Assembly: GCA_028386065.3 (NCBI GenBank)
Contig: JAKUCV010007814.1
Coordinates: 101,057-165,056, forward strand
Direction of reading: 5' to 3'
Origin: Turnera subulata
Lineage: Eukaryota; Streptophyta; Magnoliopsida; Malpighiales; Passifloraceae
Length of the DNA: 64,000 bases
Part shown: piece by piece, positions 50,401 to 61,614 of the stretch
Position numbering within the stretch: the stretch's first letter is position 1
Layout of the letters: every line of letters starts with the position of its first letter
Made by a program: the position numbers and the translations under genes
The notes under the pieces: generated by a model
What the model was told of the DNA's origin: nothing
The model's database searches: none
Seen by the model: the letters and a program-made list of their open reading frames with translations, nothing else

Positions 50401-53021
50401 ATTATCTTTTATGATTATGTCTCCACATAACCATGTCTCCACTAATGTACAAACACTCATCACAGCACTAATTTGGTCCAATAATTCTGTCAATAACTGA
50501 ACCAAACCAGCCCAAAACGACCCTGGTCTAACCACGGTCCAACCACACACGGTCGAACCTGGTCCAACCACGGTTCAACCACCTGCTCGAATCAACGATT
50601 CTATGTGTGTGACCCTGTAGGCACTTGTAACGTTCGGCAATAATTGTAAAATCTCATTTTACAATTATAAGCAAAGAGCGGCGTCTAGCAACACATCATT
50701 GCTACCCGAACGACAAGATCAGTACTGATTCTATATGCCTCGGAACATGTCATCGCCCTTTCGTCCCATTATCAAGATTAAACCGAAACATGGAAAACAT
50801 CAATCTCGTATATGTTTAATCTTAGTTTCTTGATCCCCGAGTTAACTGTGTAAAACGGATCCTAATGATATCACCATATCATATAATCCGAGCATGGCCA
50901 TGCATTTACAGTTCAACTCTATCAGGAGGCCCATCTGATAATATACCCGTTATATGGGTCGGACGAATCCCATCTTGACCAATCAAAACCCACTACACAT
51001 TTATGATATACCCAATGATTACCCTTAATTCCACCTAGTTACGGATGACTAGGAATAATATCAAAGTATATGACTTACATGTTGGGAACCTTGATGATCT
51101 CAGGTCTAAGGACAATACATATAAGAACCACTAATGCCAATCATATAACGTTCCATGTAGGGTTCTTATGTGGGTCGGTCCAGTCCACAAGTTCTCTAAC
51201 TTGTACCCGTATGTAGAATTAATTTCTCATATAATTCTCAACACACGCTAGTCTTAATTTATTATTACAACCCATCCATAATAATAATCGACTAGGGACA
51301 TTTTAAGAATACAAAGTATTCTAAGATTATAAATGTGTGCAAGCGATTATCTCATAATCATATTTATTGGAATAACCTCAATGTTTATACATGACTCAAA
51401 CAATCATCGATTGATTTGGCTTTTGGGCATATTACTAACACAGACATGATAGCCAAGTTATTATGATTCACGGTTGCGTGTTCAAGAACAAAATAATAAA
51501 ACTCAAAACCAATGCTAGTGCCTCATAGCTTTAAGTTTTTCTTAAAAGAATTTTCATAGTATAAATAATTTTAACAATTTTTGTGCTTCTCCCACCGTAT
51601 AGTATACAACCTTTTTCACTTTTGCCGACACTAATTTCTTATAAACTGACATGTTCTTTTCTTTTTTTAATTTGTGACATCTTTTTGTAGATAGCAATAA
51701 ATTACCTGCTGGGAAATGTGGGGAACGAGTATGATGATACAGTTGGAATTGTTGATCTTGGCGGTGGATCTGTTCAGATGGCATATGCCATCACTGAGTC
51801 TGCTGCTGCCATTGCTCCAAATGCACCTGATGGAGATGATCCATATGTAGTCAAGCTACTCCTAAAGAAATCCAACTATCACATTTATGTTCACAGGTAA
51901 CAACAATTAGCTAACTGATTGATTTGTGATGCTTCGTTGGTAATATTTCCAGGCCCTTCTTTTGTTGATTTGTGAGGCATATGAAATATGTTTTCCTGAA
52001 AAATTTACCAGAATGTACTGCGCCGAAATATATATGTGTTAATTTTGCATGTTGTGGTTTCTCCGGCTGCATCAGTTACTTGAGTTATGGACTTTTCGCT
52101 GCTCGAGCACAGATTTTGAAGGTTTCTGGAAATGACTCTACCAATCCATGCATCTTAGATGGTTACGAAGGTGATTAATTTTTATTTCACAGTTTTTGCC
52201 TGGCAAGGCAAGCACATAATTGCTAGTTGGGCTGCAAATGAAATGATAATGTTTGTTTGTCCTTTGTGTTGTTGCATTAGGCACTTACACTTATGGAGAC
52301 ACGGTATACAAGGTCTCAGCTTCTCCATCTGGCCCAAACTTGAAAAGATGCAGAGAAGCAATCCTTGAGGTCCTCAATGTTGATGAAACGTGTGCGTATG
52401 ATAATTGCACATTCAATGGAGTTTGGAATGGTGGAGGTGGAAATGGACAGAAGAACTTATATCTGGGTTCACTATTCTATGACAAGCCAGCTCAGGTACC
52501 AGTCACGCTTTTAACTTGCTTTGCTAGAGCTCGAGCTTATTCCTTTAGGCTAAACAGAGTAATGGGGGGTGTTTTGCAGGTTGGCTTCATTAATTCCACA
52601 GCAACTTCTGCAAAAGTTATTCCCAAAGATTTCAAGGATGCAGCTAAAATTCTATGCAGCACCACATTTGAGGACGCAGAATCCAAATATCCAGACGTGC
52701 TAGACCCAGCTTTCATTTGCATGGACCTTATCTACGAATATACTCTGCTTGTAGATGGATTCGGTAAGACATTCTCATATTTAAGTGCTTTTTTTTTTGT
52801 AAGAAAAGGGCTAAAATTCTATGTCCTGGAATCCATAACCCAAGTTGATTTGATCTATGTCCTTACTGCTCATCCTTTCAATCTTAATTTCTCGTCCAGG
52901 GCTTCAACCAACTCAAGAGATTACGGTGGTTACGAGTATCGAGTACCAGAATTCTCTTATTGAAGCTGCTTGGCCCCTGGGTAGTGCTTTAGAGGTTGTG
53001 TCATCAGTGGAATCCTTCTAA
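41451..53021 (+). CDS. Apyrase (GDA1/CD39 nucleoside-triphosphate diphosphatase)
   Basis: Plant apyrases hydrolyse NTPs and NDPs to NMP in the Golgi lumen or extracellularly and limit extracellular ATP. Nine exons: 41451-41702, 41881-42009, 42136-42192, 42321-42413, 51691-51896, 52076-52170, 52281-52495, 52580-52763 and 52900-53021; all junctions are GT-AG and in phase, giving 450 residues, a normal length. An N-terminal hydrophobic anchor ([19 protein letters not shown]) is followed by the apyrase conserved regions: [66 protein letters not shown] and, near the C-terminus, [15 protein letters not shown]. Conserved-region residues binding phosphate are present. Intron 4 is 9.3 kb because an antisense copia element (43029-51440) sits in it. 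No lesion is seen in the coding exons; correct splicing across the large intron is the main uncertainty. Confidence 0.92.
43029..44532 (-). repeat. 3' LTR of the intronic copia element
   Basis: Close match of 49933-51440. It abuts a purine tract on the minus strand (AAGTGGGAGATTG, plus-strand 44531-44544). Confidence 0.9.
44547..47867 (-). pseudogene. pol: Copia pol polyprotein (PR-IN-RT-RH)
   Basis: Read on the minus strand. Zinc knuckle [15 protein letters not shown]; protease [16 protein letters not shown] (D-T-G); GAG-pre-integrase [20 protein letters not shown]; integrase [38 protein letters not shown] and [55 protein letters not shown] and [14 protein letters not shown] (YVDD); RNase [21 protein letters not shown] and, after a stop at 44784-44786, [20 protein letters not shown] up to the natural end at 44547. 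In-frame stops end at 46266, 45687 and 44784. The N-terminal frame is offset from gag by a one-base shift near 47862. Except for these lesions every catalytic motif is recognisable. Confidence 0.9.
47842..48495 (-). pseudogene. gag: Copia gag
   Basis: A 217-codon frame on the minus strand from ATG at 48495: [60 protein letters not shown]. This is the UBN2-type copia gag, with the nucleocapsid knuckle now in the pol frame because of a one-base shift near 47862 in an A-rich stretch. It would form the particle shell of the intact element. Confidence 0.85.
48846..49088. repeat. Imperfect tandem duplication in the copia leader
   Basis: TTGCTAGGATAAACAT(A/T)GGC, CACCTTGCTTTGGCAAAACC and TGTTGATCTAAGCAATGATG occur twice with a 148-bp offset (first from 48846, second from 48994). 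Each copy also has TTTGGCAAA near its centre, and CAACAATTGT(T/A)TCCAT occurs at 48974 and 49089. Confidence 0.75.
49171..49250. other. GC-rich, hairpin-prone block in the copia leader
   Basis: An abrupt GC-rich island in AT-rich leader: ACGCCGCTACGCAG, CCCGCTAGCCGGTTAGCGGG (stem-loop) and AAGGGGCAGCGCCCTTG (stem-loop). It lies between the tandem duplication and the palindrome array. Might be an RNA packaging or translation element; that is a guess. Confidence 0.5.
49272..49629. promoter_or_regulatory. AACATCGATGTT palindrome array in the copia leader
   Basis: Units start at 49272, 49324 (GACATCGATGTC), 49344, 49377, 49397, 49418, 49439, 49492, 49513, 49534, 49554, 49597 and 49618. Neighbouring starts are 20 or 21 bp apart in eight of twelve steps; the others are 52, 33, 53 and 43 bp, close to whole helical turns. 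The linkers are unlike those in the Sirevirus-like LTR. The array is downstream of the LTR and primer site in transcript order, so here it is transcribed as leader RNA. Confidence 0.8.
49919..49931 (-). other. Primer binding site of the intronic copia element
   Basis: On the minus strand TGGTAGCGGAGCC follows the 5' LTR end by one base. Confidence 0.65.
49933..51440 (-). repeat. 5' LTR of the intronic copia element
   Basis: Pairs with 43029-44532. The two differ by scattered substitutions and a ~25-bp indel (the segment with GAGCACTCCCGAACCG near 50175 is absent from the other copy). Confidence 0.9.
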
Positions 53022-54459
53022 TATTTTGATCACTAGTCAGAAATTTTATCACCTTATTAAGGTTCCTCAAAGCATCAGTAATTTAGGCATTTTCTTAATA
53101 AGTCTCACGGGCTGATAATGCTTATGTTGACTGTGAAACTCTGATTTTCAGGGGATGGTAAGTAAAATGCCTTTGTTTATTTCCTTTCGGAATTCAAGTG
53201 TTCAGGTTTGCTTATCCAAGTGTGTGAGACTTGCTAGAAGATTATTCTAATGCTTTCTAGGAATGCATTTCGTGCAAAAATGGGATGCAGACGCATTTCT
53301 AATCAACTTCTAACTCCTGAGCAGATTCAACTTCTTCATGACACAAAAAAAAAACTTTACCATAACTTAATTAGACAAACAAAATTGTATGCACAGTTTT
53401 GCTTGTGGTGTCATGAAACTGATTATCTTGCACTTCTGTGCTTAAAGAATTTGTGATTGGGTGGGGAATTGTTTGATGATGAATTTGATCTGTGCCGAGA
53501 TACTGCGCTACGCTTCTTCAATGGTTAAAATGATAGTTAGATTTAATCGGATGTAATAGAATAGAGTCAATAGCTATTGAAATGGAGCAATTATATGTTG
53601 GGAAAATTTTTACCAAAGCTAATGGCTCAGATAGAATGACCAGCCATTAGCCAAGGAGAAACTTGGTTTTATTTGAAGCCCACTGGTTTGGTAGAGTTCT
53701 CCATGTAATTTAGAGAGGGAGATTGTTGGTAGAGTTCTCCATGTTCTCAATTATATGTTTGGATCTGTTTATTTGTTTAGTATTCAATATTGGCCGGCAA
53801 AGCCGCCTTGCTTCATTTATTGGCCAGCAAAGCCGCCTTATCGAGTAAGCATATATTATATAGCATCTATTATTATTATGCTTATTTTTATGATTGGGCT
53901 ATTAAAAGGGCCATTATATTTATTTTCTTGCTTTAATTTATATTTTGATTGGGCTCGTACAAGGCCCATTGCATTTAATTTTCATTAATTTAATTTTAAT
54001 TGGGCTAATTAATAAAAAGGCCCATGTTTATTTATTTTATTTAAGTCTTTTATTTATTTTTGGAATTATGTTAATATTACAAAATCTGGAGGCCCTTGAA
54101 ATTTTCGGAAAAAATTTGTCACGGACATTGAATGTATTTAAATGCTAATAGTCTGAAAGACGCAACAAAAGAGAAAATAAAGCAAAGACCGGATGTCTTA
54201 CTGCCAAAAGATCCTGCAGATCTTTGAGAAAAATTGAAGAAAGATATGACCACCAGAAGGTGGATATTGTATGACCATCAGAAGATGGATACTATTCTTA
54301 TCTTGCTTACCCTGAAGGTGCAAGCTAATATATATTGACTGTTTTTATTTTATGTTCAGTTTAATTATTGAATTATTTTATTTTATGTTCAGTTTACTTT
54401 ACAGTATGTTATAATCGTTTTCTAGTATAATGACTCATGCATTTGTCCTGAAGACAATG
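53022..54459. other. Apyrase 3' flank and degenerate repeat sequence
   Basis: It first holds the presumed apyrase 3' UTR. A local repeat GGTAGAGTTCTCCATGT occurs near 53689 and 53729 around a purine tract (GAGAGGGAGATTG), and GGCC(G/A)GCAAAGCCGCCTT occurs at about 53793 and 53822. These look like retroelement scraps. No gene is recognised. Confidence 0.45.
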
Positions 54460-54916
54460 CAAACTGACATCCAAGGGGGAGTGTTATATGTGTGGATGTC
54501 CGCTATTTCACCTAACATATGATAGTACAATCTCGAAATGAGAAAAAGATTAACATACTCCAGAAGAGCATAAGTTTAAATACGTTCCTGAAGAACGCAT
54601 GCATTATTATGATCGAGAAGATCATATATTTAAGCTCTGAAAGAGCATATACTCTTGAAGAGTACAGACACTCCTACTTAAAGTAATAAAAGAAATTATA
54701 TGGAACCAGTTGAATTGACTCTGCTCTATTCCCCCTAAAGCGAATAAGACAGTACAATTTAATTGTGTCTGTGACAGTGTAAGAGGTTATAATGGCAAAG
54801 CAAAGGGAAAACATGCATATTATTAGTGCAAAATGGATCTATAACTGGAGAACATTCACAAAGAGGAATCGTTCTCATACATGAGTTCAAAAAGTTATTT
54901 ATCTGTTGGGTACAAC

Positions 54917-55690
54917 AAGTGGCGGATCCAGGAATTTTGTTTAGTGTAGGCAAAAAAACAAATAGTAAAAATAATTTTAGAACCCATAAATATATATAAC
55001 TATTATACTATATAATATGAAAAATAAATATTACAATTGTTCCCTATGCGTTCTCATATTTTGATAACTTTGAATTATTTGTTCATTTTCAATACGATTA
55101 AATACATCTTTCTCATAATCAAATAATCATTTAATAATTTATCACCCATCCGTAAGTGGTTTTCTTCCCAAAAAAAATTGATTACAAGTCATATCTCTAA
55201 CCAGTCTTTCTTACATTATGTTTTTAACTATCTTCTTTCAAAAAAAAAAATATCTCAACTAGTCTTTCTTACATTCTGTTTTTAACTATCTTCTTTCAAA
55301 AAAATTGAATACAGTTCAAACTACTAATGATTCTAACAATTATCTTTCTTTCAGTCTCTTTTAAATTTTTAATAATTATCTCTCTTTTTCTTTCTTTTAT
55401 TAAAAAAAAGAAAAAATGAATTTAGGTAAAGCTAAAATAATAAAATAATAGTGTGTAGATAAAGTATTTTATCATATTTGGAAGATATTAAAAACAAACT
55501 TACCTCTTGCCGATGCTGGTGGTGTGATGGGATTGATTTAACAAAATTGTAATGTAGGAGTTGTGGAAGATTAAAGGTGAGAAAGAAAATAAAAGAGTAA
55601 AAAATAAATAGAACAGAGAGATGTAGATAAGTAAGGCTTGTTTGTCTATAATGAGTGGCAGCAAACTACGGATCCACCGACTTACCAAGT
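54917..55690. mobile_element. Possible small hAT-type non-autonomous element
   Basis: It opens AGTGGCGGATCCAGGAATTT, a sequence typical of ends of the hAT group seen at 13497, and closes near CTACGGATCCACCGACTT, a partial complement. No target duplication could be confirmed. It contains tandem CTTTCTTACATT(A/C)TGTTTTTAAC units (about 55205 and 55265). Confidence 0.3.
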
Positions 55691-55833
55691 TCTATACAAA
55701 ATAGTTTGGGGTATTATAGTTTGGGCTGGGCTTTTATTTTTTTACAAATTCAATGTGGGCAAAAACAAATTAAATGTGTGTCATGGGTTAAAACTTAATG
55801 GGTTAAATTTTTTTTTTTTTAAATTGGAGCCCA

Positions 55834-55862
55834 GTGTAGTCACCTGCCTATGGTGACTACAC
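55834..55862. other. Perfect 11-bp stem inverted repeat
   Basis: GTGTAGTCACC, a 7-base loop TGCCTAT, and GGTGACTACAC. It lies just beside the LINE fragment boundary. Confidence 0.6.
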
Positions 55863-56648
55863 CGTGCATTCGCCGTTGGGTACAACATTAACCCTGAAAC
55901 TTTGAGCCTCATTGTTGATGCTGACCCTAACACTCTCGTTCCAGGAGAACCACATACCACCCATGTTGTTTTCTCCAGGTAGCTCAAACCGATTCGTTGG
56001 AGGGAAATGGAGTGGAATTACTCCATGATTCTCTACAGGTTGCCACAAGGTTTCAGTGATCAATACCATGTTGGGCTTGTACTGATTCTTTAGATCCCTT
56101 AAGGTACGCACGAAATCTTGAGATCTTCTTGCTACACCCCTGCAATTCCATAGTAACAGTCGTACTTTAGGCCATGTAGGTGGTAACCCAGACACCCTCG
56201 GTACACTCCCAGCCATCATGGAAAATTGATAATAACTGCCCTGATTAAGAAATTGACAAGAAGGCTCTAGCTGGAATTCCTGCAATCTATCAGATATGAA
56301 AAACATAATAGAATTAGCTGAGCCATAAAAGGAAGCCCTTAGATTGCCTTGGTCCTCTAGGAAGAAAGTTTCTTCCATAGGAGTCATACAGAACCTAGAT
56401 GAGTAAAGCTCATCAACGAAAACCAAACGAGGAATTCTTGAGAGCTCACTCGGTAATTCCTCTTGCTGTTCATTCACCATACGATATGCTATTCTATTCC
56501 TCCTTCTTAGAGAGGCACCCTCAACAAAGAACACAGTGGTCGGGGAAGGCATATTTTTATCTCTTATTGTTTTTCTGTATGTTTCCACCACATATCTCTC
56601 CCCCTTCTTATAGTCTGAGACTAGAAAGTAAGGTGTCAGTTTTTCCAA
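55857..56648 (-). pseudogene. LINE ORF2 fragment, endonuclease start
   Basis: A 263-codon minus-strand frame. The first ~165 residues are unfamiliar. Then KVRLLLWNCRGVARRSQDFV, LRDLKNQYKPNMVLITETLW and NNMGGMWFSWNESVRVSINN match the N-terminal part of the APE-type endonuclease/exonuclease-phosphatase domain of plant L1-like LINEs, which nicks target DNA. Only about 90 residues of it remain; catalytic residues further on and the reverse transcriptase are absent. The frame ends beside a perfect hairpin at 55834-55862. Probably a truncated copy with LINE 5' sequence. Confidence 0.7.
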
Positions 56649-59600
56649 ACGTAGACCCCGGAAAGATCCAAAAGGATTTGCTTTTGAAAAAGTTTGCCAC
56701 TACATTAATTATTGCTCAATAATTCTGATCTTTTTCGACATGAGTGGCAGAAATAAGCCTGAAATTGACACATGTATAGCAGCCTGAAGCTGGCACATAT
56801 ATAGCAGCCAGAAGCTAGCAATTGTAAGTTATTAAATACACAATATTCGAGTAATTGAAACTTACCGATATCCAGCCAGTAGCTAGAATGCACTAGCCTG
56901 AAGCTAGCAATTTTAAGTGTTTAAATACACAGTTTGCACAGCCCGAAGCTGAGATCAACTAGAAGTTGATTATTGGATATCTTATTTAGCATGATCGGTT
57001 GGGCCATCCCGGATCAATAATGATGCACGAAATTTATTCTTGGTTATTCATTGAAAAACCGGAAGTTTTTACAATCAATGAATTTCCATGTGTTTGTTTG
57101 CTACGGAAAAACCAAATTAATTGTTCGGCTTTCCTATGATGAGGTTGGCCTAGAATCACCAACAAGTTTTTGGAAATAATTCAGGGATATGAACGCAGAG
57201 TAATAAATCCGTCCTGTTGACCATCTAGGTAATTTTATGGTTTTAATCGATGCATCGACTAGATGGTCTATTGTGTGCTTATTAGACGCAAGTTGGCATA
57301 TTGCGCGCTTATTATGATTAGCCAATTGTGGGTACACATCCCTAATTATTTTATAAGACTATATGTCTAGATAATACTGGTATATTTCTTCAATGGATAA
57401 TGTATATCATTGGAAATAAACCCAAACCGATCTAGGTGAATATTTCCAATTGATTGCAAGACCATTGTTAATGAAATATTACTGTTTGAGAAAATGGTAT
57501 TTTACATGCAGCATCACTTGTGTGCATCAAGCCAACAAGTTAACATAAAATCTCCCTATTTTATTGGTTCATGGTCACGAACCCATCTTTGGACCGTTGA
57601 TTATACAGTATACGTACCTAATGCTCCACCACAACATAGTAAAGTGGGTCCTTAAAGAAGAATGGGAATATATGTTGAGTATGTTGGGTACGTTGGTTAT
57701 TATTTTAATGAAAGATTTTACCCAACACAAGTGGGAGGAAATAAGCAGCTGGATCAAGATATTATTGAAATGCATTATCAATGTATAATTGTTGATCCTC
57801 AAACAAATTACACGATTCATTTGCAGGAAAATTGATATGCAATTGCCAGACACATAAAGTGACCAAATCTTATATACCAGCTGCAAATGCTCTTGTTCAA
57901 ATTGATGTTCTTGAAGAATAATTACTGTATGCAAATGAATCTAAAGTGCGCCAGAAGCATAGAATATACTCGGTTCCAAAAGAAAACAAAAATTCTCGAT
58001 GGAAAAAAAGGAGCAAAGAGATAAGATGGCCCCAGTGAGAAAATAAGACCTCCAGTAGAAGTTCAAATTAAAAATCATCAAGAAGAGGAAAATCCTCCAG
58101 AAGAGGTCCCTGACACAATTGATAAAGTTCCAGAAGTAACTCAGGTACCTGAAATAAATGAAAATGATGAGATCTCAATTACAGTGTCAGGAATGAGATG
58201 GAACCGATGTGAAATAACCGTCGACGGAATACTTGTTTTATTTATAATGTAGCGCTAAATAAAATGAGGATCATGAACCTACATCTGTTGGTGAATGTAG
58301 GCGCAGAATGATTGGCCAAAATAGAGAAATACAATTAAGGCTGTGTTGGACTCGCTTGTGAAGCGGATTTTTTCTGGACCTGTAGTCCGTACACCAGATG
58401 GTGAAAAATCGGTCGGTCTTAAAATGGGTATTTGTGTGGAAAAGAATATGAAATAGTGAGATATAAAGCACGGCTTGTAGCACAAGTTTTCACCCAGCGA
58501 CCCGATATTAATTGTGAGGAGATATACTCCCTTGTGGTGGATGCAATTATTTTTAGTCTGGCATTATATGAAAGAAATTAGAAATGCATCAAATGGATGC
58601 TCTTACAGCTTATATTTTTATGGATCCATAAGTCATAACATATGCATGAGAATCTCTAAAGGATTCAAGTTGCTTGAAGCAACGAATTCCCGGAAATATA
58701 TTTAATTAAATTGATCTTTAGATGGTTTGAATCATTTTGAGTATCTATATTATAATGATTCTTGCATATGTGCTCTATGTGTTTTATTTAATTAGTTCAT
58801 ATGTGAATTAATTATTATCATCGTTGATGATTAATGCTTTAGATACTATTATTGTGATCTAAATATTATTGGAACTCCTGAAGATGTTTCCAAATGCTGT
58901 GCTACATTTTAAAGAATTTGAGATGAAAGATCTCATAAAAGAATTAGACTGGTCCTGAAGTTCCATATCATAGTGCAATATATTTTGCTAGTAATATGAA
59001 GCCTGAAGCTTTGCCATAATCTTGTTAGCAAAATTTCATTTTGTTCTAATTTTTCCTATAAAGTCTGAAGCTCTCCATTATCTTGAAGTATAATAGACAT
59101 GTAATAATCTTAACCTTGTAAGTCCAAGGAGACTATAGTTTGTTTTGCAGATGCAGATCATACATTTGATTCACATAATGCGCCGAAGCAGATACCTGAA
59201 GTATCATGGCAAACACAAAACAAAGTATTGTTGCTACCACTTTAAATAATGCAGATGCTAGTTGAGACTGTGCTTGGCTAAGTTCGATGATGCTATGCAT
59301 TCAAGATTCATATGGATAAGATAGCAAGGATGATGTTTCCAACAACAAATTTTGAAGATAATGCTGCCAATGTTGCCCAATTAAAGTAGTGCTGTATCAA
59401 AAGTGATCGGACAAAGCATCTGTCACCAAATGTCACCGAAAGTTGACAAGGACGATTGGCATGCAACGACATCAAGGAATCCAGAGAGGCCAAAATGAGG
59501 GGGAGTAGAATACGCACTGCACTCTTTTTTCCTTCACCAAGTTTTTATCCCACTGAGTTTTTCTTGGTAAGGTTTTTAATGAGGCAGTTATCCCAAAAAG

Positions 59601-59855
59601 CGTATTCTGCCCAAAGTACAACAGCATTCAAGGGGGAGTGTTACAAAACGTGATATAAATATGTGAATACTATTGTAATACTATTGTATCTACCCCGGCA
59701 TTATATATATCATTGCACAGATGAATAAAAGATTAAGCTGATTCTGGCTCTGCTTCTTCTGTATCTCTCCCTTATTGCTTTTCCTTCCTTCTTCTTCAAC
59801 TTCTTCTTCTTCATTCTCTTCTTCATTAGCAACAACATTTATAACATGTTCTTTG

Positions 59856-61614
59856 TGTTTGTGTAATATGCCCAAAAACCAATCAATGGATGATTGTACA
59901 TAGTCATGTAAATACATTAAGGTTATTCCAATAAATATGTTTATGAGATAAACACTTGCACATATTTATAACCCTAGAATATTTTATATTCTTAAATGTC
60001 CCTAGTCGATTATTATTATGGATGGATTGTAATAATAAATTAAGACTAGCGTATGTTGAGAATTATATGAGATATGAATTCTACATACGGGTACAAGTTA
60101 GAGAACCTGTGGACTGGACCGACTCAACATAAGAACACTACATGGAACGTTATATGATTGTCATTAGTGGTTCTTATATGTATTGTCCTTAGACCTGAGA
60201 TCATCAAGGTTCCCAATATGTAAGTCATATACTTTGATATTACTCTTGGCTATTCATAACTGAGTAGACCTTAGTGTAATCATTGGGTATATGATATAAT
60301 GTGTTGTGGGTTTTGTATGATCAAGATGGAATTCGTCCAACCCATATAACGGGTATAATATCAGTTGGGCCTCTTGATAGAGTTGAACTGTAAATGCATG
60401 GCCATGCTCGAATTATGTGATATGGTGATATCATTTGTATCCGTTTTACACAGTTAACTCGGGAATCAAGAAACTTAGATTGAACTCATACAAGATTGAT
60501 GTATTCCCTGTCTCGTGTTTAATCTTGATAATGTGACGAAAGGACGATGACATGTTCCGAGGCATATTGAATCAGTACTCATCTTGTCGTTTGGGTAGCA
60601 ATGATGTATTGCTAGACACCGCTCATTGTTTATAATTGTAAAATGAGATTTTACAATTATTGCCAAACGTTACAAGTGCCTACAGGGTCACACACTTAGA
60701 ACTGTTGATTCGAGCTGGTGGTTGAACCATGGTTGGACCGTAGTTGGACTGTAGTTGGACCAGGGTCGTTTTGGTTCACTAATTGTCTGAATTATTGAAC
60801 CAGAACTAATGTTGTGATGTGTTGATATATGATAATGCATTAGTGGTAGACAGGATAATTGGAATCATATTCATGATAGTTGGTGGACCATTATGTTGGC
60901 CATTGTCTCCATTACTTTATACATTAGTGGGTGTGGATAATCAGATTATCTTGCTCTTGCAATTCTGAGTTCTAGAGACTTGAGATAGTTTTTCAGACTT
61001 GCAAGAACACACACCTTTGAGAAAGAAAGAAAACACTACAAACACAAGTTTTAGCTCCCGCAAATCTGCAGCTAGCACTGTTGTTCGGGAGTGCTCGGGT
61101 TGGTAATCGTGATACGATTTTCGGCTAGTTATCGATGGTTCGTGTGGATACCGTAAAGGAGCAGGATTTCTGTCCGGTTCTTGCTGTTTCAACCAAACAG
61201 TTGAGTGAAAGATCTCAACCATTTCCAGGTACGATTTTTGTTATTCGGTTTACTCTATTTCACATGGATCCTCCATGAGTACCGGGTCTTTCCGCTACAT
61301 TTTGATTGTCAAGTTTGCATGCCCGGTTACTTACAGTGGTAGCGGAGCCTCTTGTGAAACGCTAAACCGAATTAGATGTTCATCTTAGTATATGTGATAT
61401 GCTGAATTCATTTGCATAAGTGATATGTTGAATTTCAATTTTGTATACATGATACATGTTTAGGTTGGTGTTTGTCAAAAGTGTTTTGACAATGAATGCT
61501 TGATTGGTATGTGATATCAATCAAGGTGTTCATGACAGTAAGTCAAATGAGCTCGACAAGGAAAAATCGATTGTCAGTTTTTGTATGGAACGATTGTCGT
61601 TCTAGTACAGCAAG
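59856..61614 (+). mobile_element. Second member of the intronic copia family: 5' LTR and leader start, truncated
   Basis: Reverse-complement match to the LTR at 49933-51440. It starts near 59856 (TGTTTGTGTAATATGCCC) and ends GCCCGGTTACTTACA at 61335. A primer site TGGTAGCGGAGCC (61337-61349) and leader sequence follow (GAAACGCTAAACCGAATTAG, ATCGATTGTCAGTTTTTG). The match to the other copy's leader reaches CGTTCTAGTAC at ~61610, directly before where that copy's palindrome array begins; there a gypsy LTR interrupts it. The LTR is well diverged from the intronic copies. It inserted into the 3' LTR of the degenerate copia element. Confidence 0.85.

Larger units (their letters stand above)
43029..51440 (-). 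mobile_element. Ty1-copia retrotransposon inside apyrase intron 4
   Basis: Plus-strand ends are TGTAAGTATC and ATATTACTAACA; on its own strand it starts TGTTAGTAATATGCCC and ends GGATACTTACA. Flanks are CAGGC (43024-43028) and CAGAC (51441-51445), a duplication with one mismatch. LTRs 1504 and 1508 bp, a 1.4 kb leader with a palindrome array, gag, then pol in the order PR-IN-RT-RH, opposite to apyrase transcription. Frames are broken in gag/pol, so it is not autonomous now, but LTR similarity is high and the insertion is moderately young. Confidence 0.9.
54460..59855 (+). mobile_element. Degenerate Ty1-copia element, interrupted
   Basis: Scattered translation pieces run in copia order on the plus strand: integrase-region RLGHPGSIMMHEI (near 57000), VYVPNAPPQHSKVGP (near 57610), a proline/glutamate-rich linker (58030-58160), then RT pieces EIVRYKARLVAQVFTQRPDI and NCEEIYSLVVDAI (58450-58550). 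It ends with a purine tract (CAAGGGGGAG) and an LTR start TGTTACAAAACG (59639). That LTR carries TATATATA and AATAAAAG but is cut at 59856 by another copia LTR. All frames are full of stops. Repeated AGCCTGAAGCTAGCA-like units occur at 56755-56920. A segment with LINE and possible hAT sequence (about 54917-56700) interrupts it. Confidence 0.6.

Noticed and set aside
53250..53456. 68-codon ORF after the apyrase
   Set aside because: No recognisable domain and it lies in apyrase 3' flank; probably chance.
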